This document shows, piece after piece, positions 45,118 through 53,508 of a stretch of 64,000 nucleotides of DNA (positions within the stretch are counted from its first letter, which is position 1; the number at the start of each line of letters is the position of its first letter). Location: assembly GCF_003584645.1 (NCBI RefSeq), contig NZ_AP017928.1, positions 274,981 to 338,980 on the forward strand, in the 5' to 3' direction. The notes beneath the pieces are model-generated. The model did no database searches and was not told where the DNA came from. It saw only the letters and a list, made by a program, of their open reading frames with translations. The stretch comes from Methylocaldum marinum (GTDB taxonomy: Bacteria > Pseudomonadota > Gammaproteobacteria > Methylococcales > Methylococcaceae). Position numbers and translations under genes: made by a program.

Positions 45118-46212
45118 TTAATGCGCAGAAGTCAGAGCATAGGGCTCCGGAGAAACCTGAGTGGAGCGGCCGAGGACCAGGTCGGCCAGAAGCCGGGCTG
45201 AAGCCGGAGCCATGGCGAAACCGTTACGGAAGTGGCCGCAATTGAAAAGTAGATTCTGGATTTCCGGGTGCCGGCCGATATAGGGAATGCCCGTGGGCGA
45301 GCCGGGCCGTAGTCCCGCCCAGTGTTTTTCGATGGAGCAGGTGCGGAGTGCCGGGAGTGTGCCATAGGCGAACTCCAGGAGCTCGGAACGCGCGGATTCG
45401 GTTACGCTCTTGTCGAAGCCGACATGCTCGAGCGTGCTGCCCGCTAAAATTTTCCCGTCTTTCCGCGGTATCAGGTAGTGATCCCGGTTAAGGACCATGT
45501 GCCCGAGCAGTCCGGGCCGAGCCGAAAAAATGATCATTTGTCCTTTCACCGGTTCCACGCCCGGTCGCGGCAGGGAAAAGAAGCGGTCACTCATGGCTCC
45601 CGACCAGGCTCCCGCAGTAATGACATATTGGTCCGCGGAGTACGTTTCGCCCCCGCACTCGACGCGGGTGATCCTGGTCCCGTCCACGGCAATCTCGCTG
45701 ACCGAGCGGTGTTCCGAAATCTGCGCACCGGCTGCCAGTAATTCGGACTGCAATGCGCGGAGCAGCCGCGGGTTTCTGACTTGGGCGATCTCGGGCAGAA
45801 AGATGGGCGCGCCGGGCATAAGCTGAATCGACGGTTCCAGTTCATGGAGGCTTGAGAGATCAGGCCGTTCATAGGCGATTCCGCAGCTTTCGCACCAAGT
45901 TTCGGCGCGATGTTCGTCATCACAATCGGCAATCAGTAACCCGCTTTTTCGCCATTCCGGATCAATTCCGGTGCTGTGTCGCAGGGATTCGGTCAGCTCG
46001 GAATATTCAGCATGGCTCCGAAGCCAGAGCTGCACAATCGGTTCCGCGGCTCGCCAGGGATAAAGCGGACTGAGTATGCCGCCGCCAGCCCAAGAGGATT
46101 CCCGCCCGATCAATTGCCTTTCCAGGATGAGGACTCGTGCCCCGGCCTTCATAAGTTCGCGCGCGGTCATCAGTCCGATGACTCCACCGCCGATGATGAT
46201 GATGTCCGTCAT
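45118..46212 (-). CDS. thiO: Glycine oxidase ThiO
   Basis: 364 residues. FAD-dependent amine oxidase with the dinucleotide-binding N-terminus IIIIGGGVIGLMTARELMKA, then ESSWAGGGILSPLYPWR, GAWSGAM and HYLIPRKDGKILAGSTLEH, the ThiO pattern. Near the C-terminus GLRPGSPTGIPYIGR and NCGHFRNGFAMAPASARLLA complete the fold. It oxidises glycine to the dehydroglycine used in thiazole synthesis for thiamine. No other thi gene is nearby, so it stands alone here. Confidence 0.93.
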   Translation of the reverse strand: MTDIIIIGGGVIGLMTARELMKAGARVLILERQLIGRESSWAGGGILSPLYPWRAAEPIVQLWLRSHAEYSELTESLRHSTGIDPEWRKSGLLIADCDDEHRAETWCESCGIAYERPDLSSLHELEPSIQLMPGAPIFLPEIAQVRNPRLLRALQSELLAAGAQISEHRSVSEIAVDGTRITRVECGGETYSADQYVITAGAWSGAMSDRFFSLPRPGVEPVKGQMIIFSARPGLLGHMVLNRDHYLIPRKDGKILAGSTLEHVGFDKSVTESARSELLEFAYGTLPALRTCSIEKHWAGLRPGSPTGIPYIGRHPEIQNLLFNCGHFRNGFAMAPASARLLADLVLGRSTQVSPEPYALTSAH

Positions 46213-46411
46213 ACTTGAATACCCGGTGGGTCGAAAGTCGTTCTTGACGTATTTGTTTGGTGCGGCGCCCGGATATCGGGCCGTTCAATATGTAATTCGC
46301 TGGAGACATGCATGCGAAGCTTGCTATATTTCGGTCCACCGACTTCCCCGCGTCATGTCGGCGTAGTGCCGGGCTTTGGCGGGGGAAATGAAATTGACTA
46401 GAGGAACATCG

Positions 46412-47292
46412 ATGCTTTGGAACAAAAGTTTTTCCGCCTCGTTTATTTTACTTTCTTTCTTTCCGGGTGTTTCATCCGGGCTGGTAGTCGATATCCAGGG
46501 TACCCGGCTTGAACCGCAAGCATTCGGGGAAAGCTGCGTCAATATCTCCGGCGACTATCGCGGCGTCAGAATCGAGGCGTCAGAATCGAGGCGGACAAGC
46601 CGGGCCAAATTCCGAGAATTTGCTACAACTCATCACGGCAGAATTCTATCAGTATCGCGAATGCAACTTTTGTTGCCAAGCCGCCGGCGAAACAGGAAGT
46701 GGTGATCAGATTCGAGCATGAATTTCCCCCCGGTATCAATGGAAAGATCATGGCGCGCACCAAGTTGCAGGGATTTTTCGCTACCGGCAGCGGCGTCGGA
46801 GTTCCTACCGGCGACAAACTGACGCTGCATACCTACTTCTCGCAGGGCGGCACGGATGACGCCATTTCAGCGCCTTTGGAATTCACCGTGGGCGAACTGA
46901 TGGATTCCGCATTACTGGATTATTCCGTCAAGAAGCAGTACTTGGCCGCGGGGGCGCGGTCGTTGAAAGGGATTCTAAGAATCGAGTTTACCGAAGCGGA
47001 GCACAAGCTGGCCTTACCGGAAAAGTGCCTGGTTTCGCTCGATACCGGTTCCACGTTCGAAGACAAGCTGGATACCATGGAGGCATGGGAGGATGACGAT
47101 GCAGCCCCGGAATCTCCGGAACTCATAGGACCTGAAGAGCAAATCCTGCCGACTGCGCCGGGCATGTCCGACGACGCTTTGCCCGAATTACGGTCTGACT
47201 CGGGCCGAGCGACGGCGATTCCCATCGATAACAAGGCGACTGCAGAGCAGGAGTTGTTTTCGCCGAACGAACTCACGCCCGAAATACCGTAA
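46412..47292 (+). pseudogene. Exported protein gene disrupted by a 14-bp tandem duplication
   Basis: The ATG at 46412 follows GAGGA and begins a signal peptide (MLWNKSFSASFILLSFFPGV). The first frame continues to NISGDYRGVRIEA. There a 14-bp sequence is present twice (46563-46576 and 46577-46590), which shifts translation by two; the original frame would continue ADKPGQIPRICYNSSRQN through FEHEFPPGINGKIMARTKLQ and end at 47292. Removing one copy restores a single protein of about 288 residues. The mature part looks beta-rich (KLTLHTYFSQGGTDD), and the C-terminus is acidic and disordered. I do not recognise the family. In the present sequence the first frame runs out-of-frame to 46705. Confidence 0.8.
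46563..46590 (+). repeat. 14-bp perfect tandem duplication causing frameshift
   Basis: GCGTCAGAATCGAG occurs twice in immediate succession, and the next three bases (GCG) repeat its beginning, so slippage over 17 bases of homology is possible. Frames 2 and 1 either side of it are exactly the ones joined by deleting 14 bases. Confidence 0.95.
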
Positions 47293-47365
47293 CAGCCCGC
47301 TTCTTCCATGCGCGTTAAGCGGCAGCGGCGATGAACGCCGCCGCTTTCCGCCGCCGTGGCTGAGT

Positions 47366-50041
47366 TTAGGTCATTGGCCTTATTTCGGGCATTCGAGGCG
47401 GCGGCGGTTCGGTTGGCTCCGTCGGGGGGGTAGGCGGAATTTGCGGCCCCAGTTCCCGCAGCCTCTCCTGGAGTCTTTCCATTCCCTTTTCCAGGGACGC
47501 GTCCATAATCACAATATTTCCCATCGACAAAATGACGCGTTGCAGTTCGGGAATTCTCGTGGTACCGGTCGAAACGATGTAGACCGGCTGTACGTAGAGG
47601 ACGGATCTTCCTACCGGCAGCACGATAATCCGCCCACGAAGCACGTGTGACCCTTTTTGGTCCCAAAGCGCAAATTGCCTCGCAATCTCGGGATCCTGAT
47701 CGATCAGCGCGCTGACTTGCGAAGGGCCTTCGACCTGAATCTCGCGGCTGAATCGGTAGAGCACGATCTCCTTGGAAAAATCGGTACGCCCCCTGGCGGC
47801 TGGCGTGCCGGCGACCGCCAGTACACTGAGATTGCTCCGTCCTATAGGGGTCATGGGATTGATCAGGACGAAATTTTCCGGCTCTCGAAGTCCTTCCAGC
47901 AAATATGTCGTGAAGTAGAAAGGCTTCATCACGGAGTCGTTGACCGTGGCGAAATCCCAGGTTTCAGACTGCTGGAAGAATTGGGCAGGATCGGTCTGAT
48001 GGTACCGGGCATAGACGCTCATCTGCGTCGTGAACATATCCTTGGGATAGCGCAACTGCTCCCGGAGCATCGGAGACATGCTGCTCATATTCTTGAAAAC
48101 GCCCGGAAACGCTCTTCTGTAGCCCTGAATGATGGGGTCGTTGGGGTTGGCGACGTAATAGTCGACATTGCCGTCGAACGCGTCGACGACGATCTTGACC
48201 GAGTTGCGAATGTAGTTGAACGGCTTATCCTCGCTCTCGCGGTTAAAGCGAGTGCTTGTGGTTTTCGATACCGGGTACAGGCTGGACGTGGTATATGCAT
48301 CTACGATCCAGTAGATACGCTTCGGCGTGACGACGGCATATGGATCATTGTCCAGGGACAAATAGGGGGTGAGCCGCTTGATTCTGTCGATGATATTGCG
48401 GTGGAAAAGTGCCCGGCTATCGCCGCGGATGTTGTATGAAAAAAACAAATTCCGGTCGCGGAAATAGATAGCGAACAGCAGTCTACGGAAGAACGAGGAA
48501 ATCGGTACCCCGCCGCTACCGGTGTAGTTGTAGCTGGATTCCTCGTCGAAGCTGGAAATGCCTACGACGCTCAGAAGGTTCGGCACGATGGCATAAGGAA
48601 GGTTTTCTTCGCCGAAATAGATATCCGGTTTTTCGACCGTGAAGCCTACACCGGATTCCATCCTTAAATCGCGGAGGAACCACTTCATTGGCGTTTCACC
48701 GTCCTGAGCGGCTGGTGTTATTACCGCGCCGTAGCCATGAGTGTAACGGAGATGGGTGTTTTCCCAATTCTGCGCTTCGGCCGGCAATTTATCGATATTG
48801 ACTTCACGCGCGGACAGATTCACCTGTTCGAGCCGGTCGTTGATCACATAGCGCGCGATGTCCACGTTCGGAAAGCGGTAGTAGGGGCGAATGCCCTGCA
48901 GCTGCTGATAGACCTCATCGAGGTATTCCGGATCCCAGACCGGAATGTTGTAAAGGTGTTCGCGGAAGGTCTGATCGAGAATATCGCGGTCGGGCAGGGC
49001 CGGCATGACGTCGATGATCTTGATATCGTTTAGCTCGTAGGCGGTAAGAGTCGCGTCGATATTGTTCTGCATGAACGCTTGTTCGACTTTGACCGGATTC
49101 GGTTTTACAACGAACCGATCGATCAGGTCGGGAATGATGTCGATCTGACGGATACCGATGGATGCGACAAAAAGCAGGATCATACTGACCAAAACGGTTA
49201 GCCCCGTGCCTTTATGCACATAGAACAAGCCGGCCAACACTGCGCCGAGCAGGGTCAAAATCGATAGCCAAATCAACGGCAGGTGATAGCGAAGCTCGAT
49301 AAATCCCGGGCCGAAGAACTGGGGTTCGTGAACATCCGTGTACAGCAGCCCGAAACGATACAGCATGAACCCCCAGGCCATGATCAGCGCGGTGATGACG
49401 ATAATGCCGCTCAAGTGAATTCTCGCGCCGATGGGCCATTCCTTTCGCTCTCCCGGCAGCAACCTGTGTTCGATCCAATAGAGGAGTGCGATCGCCACGC
49501 TCACAATGATCGAAGCGATGAGCAATTCCCTTTGAATCAGCGTGAAGATCGGATAAGCGAACATGTAAAAGCTGACATCGTTTCCGAACACCGGATCGGG
49601 AATCCCGGCACTGGGAGCGAACAGGAACAGCAGGGCAGCGTCCCATTGCTTGTAGAACGGGATCGCGATGAGCACGGCGAGAATGAGCGAGAGAGGCGTA
49701 TAGACGCGCATGGAGCCGGTCTGGAAGAGTTTCAGCAGGCGGCGGTAGCGGTTGCCTTCGGAGTGGCCCAGCCGGCTGAACGCAGTCTCGTCGATGCCGA
49801 GATAACGGGAGGCGGCCCAGAAATTAAGGAAGAAGATTAGGAAAAAGAACAGAGTGACGCTGCCCGACAGGATGTAACGGTACAGGAGCTTGAGCCAAAA
49901 ATACCCGCCGTAATCGAGCCCGTCGTGCCACCAAAAATCCACTATGAAATTCGTTAAAGCGATGCCGGATGCTAAAAGCACTGTAGCCAAACCGATGATG
50001 ACGGCGGCAATGAGCATCAGCAGTCGTTTCCAATTTTGCAT
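47366..50041 (-). CDS. UPF0182 family large membrane protein
   Basis: 891 residues. The N-terminal ~300 residues have about seven hydrophobic helices (LMLIAAVIIGLATVLLASGI, then LFFFLIFFLNFWAASRYLG and later segments). The long C-terminal part is extracytoplasmic and has the UPF0182 signatures FLRDLRMESGVGFTVEKPDI, PYLSLDNDPYAVVTPKRIYW and FTTQMSVYARYHQTDPAQFF. A Pro/Glu-rich tail (PPTPPTEPTEPPPPRMPEIR) ends the protein. The family (COG1615) is widespread, membrane-bound, and of unknown function. Hairpin-forming sequence (AGCGGCG/CGCCGCT, 47324-47352) lies just beyond the stop. Confidence 0.9.
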   Translation of the reverse strand: MQNWKRLLMLIAAVIIGLATVLLASGIALTNFIVDFWWHDGLDYGGYFWLKLLYRYILSGSVTLFFFLIFFLNFWAASRYLGIDETAFSRLGHSEGNRYRRLLKLFQTGSMRVYTPLSLILAVLIAIPFYKQWDAALLFLFAPSAGIPDPVFGNDVSFYMFAYPIFTLIQRELLIASIIVSVAIALLYWIEHRLLPGERKEWPIGARIHLSGIIVITALIMAWGFMLYRFGLLYTDVHEPQFFGPGFIELRYHLPLIWLSILTLLGAVLAGLFYVHKGTGLTVLVSMILLFVASIGIRQIDIIPDLIDRFVVKPNPVKVEQAFMQNNIDATLTAYELNDIKIIDVMPALPDRDILDQTFREHLYNIPVWDPEYLDEVYQQLQGIRPYYRFPNVDIARYVINDRLEQVNLSAREVNIDKLPAEAQNWENTHLRYTHGYGAVITPAAQDGETPMKWFLRDLRMESGVGFTVEKPDIYFGEENLPYAIVPNLLSVVGISSFDEESSYNYTGSGGVPISSFFRRLLFAIYFRDRNLFFSYNIRGDSRALFHRNIIDRIKRLTPYLSLDNDPYAVVTPKRIYWIVDAYTTSSLYPVSKTTSTRFNRESEDKPFNYIRNSVKIVVDAFDGNVDYYVANPNDPIIQGYRRAFPGVFKNMSSMSPMLREQLRYPKDMFTTQMSVYARYHQTDPAQFFQQSETWDFATVNDSVMKPFYFTTYLLEGLREPENFVLINPMTPIGRSNLSVLAVAGTPAARGRTDFSKEIVLYRFSREIQVEGPSQVSALIDQDPEIARQFALWDQKGSHVLRGRIIVLPVGRSVLYVQPVYIVSTGTTRIPELQRVILSMGNIVIMDASLEKGMERLQERLRELGPQIPPTPPTEPTEPPPPRMPEIRPMT

Positions 50042-50445
50042 AGGGGCCTCTCGGGTGGTTCTGATTCTTACTATCGGACTGATCGGGATATTTAGGATGG
50101 AGCCGCGCTTCGAAAAGCGGCGTCGGAAAGCCGGACTAGAGCTGCGTCAGTGGCGGTTGGATCACACCGTAAGATAATACCTTGATATTAGTGACACAAG
50201 TAGTTGCTTATTAATGAGAGATTCGGCCATGCGGCCGGGTTCGAATTTCGCTCCCTCCCGACAAGGAGAGCCTCGCCAAAAGCCTACCCGATCGGATCCG
50301 AACCCGGAAATGGCCACCGGCATTCCAAGCGTACAAACCGGCAAAACCTTGACGTAAGGAGAAAGTTTCCGCGTTCCTTGCGGAGAGGCTTCGTGAATCG
50401 GATCTTGCGATGCCCTCGCAGAGAATAAAACCGAACTCGGCGGGA
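50042..50445. other. Intergenic region without recognised gene
   Basis: About 400 bases between two minus-strand genes. No open frame with plausible coding features is seen, and a stretch near 50,235-50,250 (GGGTTCGAATTTC) resembles a T-loop by chance but has no pairing tRNA stems. The AT-rich part at 50,170-50,215 may contain the promoter for the UPF0182 gene. Confidence 0.5.
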
Positions 50446-51363
50446 TTACCGCGGATAGGTCTGAGTCGGATAGGTCTGCTGCGGGTATTGCGGATAATTC
50501 CCCTGTTGAGGATATCCCGTCGGCTGTTGCGGATAGGTACCGGGCTGGGAGTAACCGCCGGGTTGCTGGGGATAGGGATAAGTGCTCGGTTGGGAATACC
50601 CGCCGGGCTGCTGCGGGTAGGCATCCGGTTGAGAGTACCCGCCCGGTTGCTGCGGATAAGTTCCCGTCGGAGCGGGATACCCTTGGCCTTGTGGTGCTCC
50701 GGGCTGCTGCGCGGCAGTCTGGTCGGGCCGAATCAGCAACTCCACCCGGCGATTGCGAGCCTTGCCGTCTTCCGTACTATTGCTTGCGATTGGCTGGCGT
50801 TCGCCCATTCCGATCGAATGCAGGCGGCCGCCGGCGACGCCCTGCGCCATCAGGAATTCGGACACGGCGCCGGCCCTGCGGCGGGAAAGATCCATATTGT
50901 AGGCATCGCTGCCATCCGAGTCGGTATGCCCGGCCACGGTCAGCAGCGTCTCCGGAAATTGGTTCAGAGTCCCGGCGACCTGGGTCAGTGCGCTTGCCGC
51001 TTGCGGTGAGATTTGGTCGGAATCGTAGGCAAACGTGACATTGCTCGGCATGTTCAGGACCAGATCATTGCCGCTCCGCTGTACTTCGATGCCGGTGCCC
51101 GCTAGTTGTTCGCGCAGCTGCGTTTCCTGACGATCCATGTAGGCGCCCACTCCGGCACCCAGCAGCCCCCCTACGCCGGCGCCGATCAACGCCCCTTTGC
51201 CCTTGTCCTTGGCGATGATTGCGCCGAGCCCCGCTCCGCCCGCAGCACCTATCACAGCTCCCGTGCCGGTCTTTCCGAACTGCGGCGCCCCCCCGTAAGG
51301 ACCGCCGGCGCAGCCTGTCATCAGCGCGGCAATTGCACCGGCGGTAATGGTTTTTTTAATCAT
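50446..51363 (-). CDS. OmpA-family lipoprotein with glycine zipper and Pro/Gln-rich repeat tail
   Basis: 305 residues. The signal peptide ends in ALMTGC (lipidated Cys18). A glycine-zipper segment (TGAVIGAAGGAGLGAIIAKD and LIGAGVGGLLGAGVGAYMD) follows, then the OmpA/peptidoglycan-binding domain: NVTFAYDSDQISPQA, VAGHTDSDGSDAYNMDLSRR, and RNRRVELLI. The last ~85 residues are repeats of the type YPQQPGGYSQP. This is the YiaD-like architecture: an outer-membrane-anchored protein that grips peptidoglycan. The tail is low-complexity and probably exposed or disordered. The gene seems monocistronic. Confidence 0.9.
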   Translation of the reverse strand: MIKKTITAGAIAALMTGCAGGPYGGAPQFGKTGTGAVIGAAGGAGLGAIIAKDKGKGALIGAGVGGLLGAGVGAYMDRQETQLREQLAGTGIEVQRSGNDLVLNMPSNVTFAYDSDQISPQAASALTQVAGTLNQFPETLLTVAGHTDSDGSDAYNMDLSRRRAGAVSEFLMAQGVAGGRLHSIGMGERQPIASNSTEDGKARNRRVELLIRPDQTAAQQPGAPQGQGYPAPTGTYPQQPGGYSQPDAYPQQPGGYSQPSTYPYPQQPGGYSQPGTYPQQPTGYPQQGNYPQYPQQTYPTQTYPR

Positions 51364-51514
51364 TATCGTCTCCTCGAATGGATTTGCCTGATTTGGAAGG
51401 AGTGAGCGGCGGATTTACGGTTCGCCGTGTCACTTGAGCGTATAAAGTGTAACGTAGGTTCAATCTTATGAGAGATCCTGATGCAAGAGACTTGCAGAAG
51501 AATCCGTCCCCGGC

Positions 51515-51775
51515 TCAGGCTTCTTCTCTGAGGCGGCGCATTAGCCAGCCGCGGAAGAGGGCGGAATCGGACACGTCGGGTAGTCCCTTTTGTTCCTGGA
51601 ACTGCTTTAACTCGGCAGCGGAGGATGGCTCCCGCTCGTGCTCGTACCAAAAAAGATCAAGAAGAAATTCCTTGCCCAAACTTACTTGCAGGTGAGCGCG
51701 CTGTTTCCTCTGCTCGTCGAGGCGCTTTGCTCGAAGTGCTTGAAGATCGATCAGATTGGAATTCTCGTCGGCCAT
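51515..51775 (-). CDS. Small protein of unknown function
   Basis: 86 residues, starting MADENSNLIDLQALRAKRLD. Charged and helical with FLLDLFWYEHEREPSSAAEL and a C-terminal SALFRGWLMRRLREEA. No signal peptide or membrane helix. It has good codon use and a possible GGGGGG ribosome site, but I do not recognise the family. Isolated between the OmpA-like gene and a peptidase-like gene on the same strand. Confidence 0.6.
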   Translation of the reverse strand: MADENSNLIDLQALRAKRLDEQRKQRAHLQVSLGKEFLLDLFWYEHEREPSSAAELKQFQEQKGLPDVSDSALFRGWLMRRLREEA

Positions 51776-52150
51776 GGCCGAATTTCCCCCCGGACGGTTG
51801 TGTTTCGGTTACGCCTCGGTGTGTCGAATCCCGGGCGGCTCTCATATCGGATGCCGGCGAACGACGGCCTTTTTGAGGATCCGCGTCGCGCGAAAGCGCC
51901 ATTATCCTAGAAACGGCTGGCGACTGCTTGGAAGGAGCGGAAAAGCCGTGTGAAGCATGACCGTTCTGCCTTCCGCCGGTCTCACCGTTTCGGTGAAGTC
52001 GCTACGCACGCTCGGAAGCGTCCGGCCGCTGCTTCTAGAATAATGGCAAATTAGGCACTGGAAAACTCGGACTGCAACGTCAAGCCGCTGCCTCAGGCCG
52101 GAAAGGTCCGGCGGACATCGAGGAGGGACTACTCGTGTGCCGCATCGGCT
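51776..52150. other. Intergenic region without recognised gene
   Basis: About 375 bases. The open frames have no plausible ribosome sites or domains. CCTCAGGCCGGAAAGGTCCG near 52,093-52,112 is a small GC-rich inverted segment. Nothing else is visible. Confidence 0.5.
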
Positions 52151-52609
52151 TTACGGGTCGAATTCCACGTGTATATGATGTTTTTCGTCGATCACCTGGA
52201 ATTCGTCACCCAGATTTCGCCGCAGTTCGCGAGTCACTGTCCTGCGGGTCGACGGAGCGAAGTATCTGGATCGGAGGTCAACGGCCAGGCCTACATAGTG
52301 CAGGCTTCCCTTCTTGTGCCTGCCATCCAAACCGGAGGTTACGACCAGCAATTTGCCGTATCGGCTCCAAACTCGCCTGGCTTTCTGGAGTGCGAAATAC
52401 ATTCTGCGGTCCAGTCCGGCAAGAATGGCGCCTTTCTTGACGGCTATCGGGGGTTGCGACTTCAGCAGAGAATGCGTGCCCGCCACCAGTCCAATTTCCT
52501 CGCTCGCCTCCGAACTCGGACTGGAAAGCAGGATCGCAAAGAGCGTCAATAGCGCATTGGCCGCTTTCGTCGGGGTTCTCCTTGACTCCGGTGCCATTTG
52601 GGCCTCCAC
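52151..52609 (-). CDS. Exported M15-type peptidase-like protein
   Basis: 152 residues. A signal peptide (ANALLTLFAILLSSPSSEAS) is followed by a small domain with the D-alanyl-D-alanine carboxypeptidase/M15 signature: TSGLDGRHKKGSLHYVGLAV with H-x3-G-x-A-x-D for zinc, and HIHVEFDP at the C-terminus. It may trim peptidoglycan stems in the periplasm. The domain is short, lacking extra binding modules. Isolated gene; divergent from msrB. Confidence 0.75.
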   Translation of the reverse strand: MEAQMAPESRRTPTKAANALLTLFAILLSSPSSEASEEIGLVAGTHSLLKSQPPIAVKKGAILAGLDRRMYFALQKARRVWSRYGKLLVVTSGLDGRHKKGSLHYVGLAVDLRSRYFAPSTRRTVTRELRRNLGDEFQVIDEKHHIHVEFDP

Positions 52610-52779
52610 AAAAATCCGTTTGTTTGGCGCGATAGAAAATTAGACGGCCCGGAGACCCGAGGGTTTTCCCTGACAGGATTTTTTGACCCGCGTCTGCTGT
52701 CATAGGGCTGGAAAGACAGCGCAAGAAGAACCGAATGGAAGATCTGGCCGGTATTTTTTCAAGTCGACACAGGAACATC

Positions 52780-53295
<516 letters not shown>

Positions 53296-53508
53296 ACGAA
53301 CAACAAAAAGGCATTGATTGGCTTAGCGGGACCGGCGTAGGCGCGTAATTGTCAAGCGCCCGGGACCATGTCATCGTTTCAGGCAGGGGACGAGTCGGTT
53401 ACCAACCGATTTTTTTCATAGGATATTGCTGAATCGTGCCTATTTTCCGGCCCGCCGGGAATGTGGTGCGCTATGATTCCGGAATGAGAAAAGTTAGGGG
53501 AAACAGGT

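Noticed and set aside
50211..50260. Possible tRNA because of GGGTTCGAATTTC
   Set aside because: The flanking bases do not form T, D or acceptor stems on either strand.
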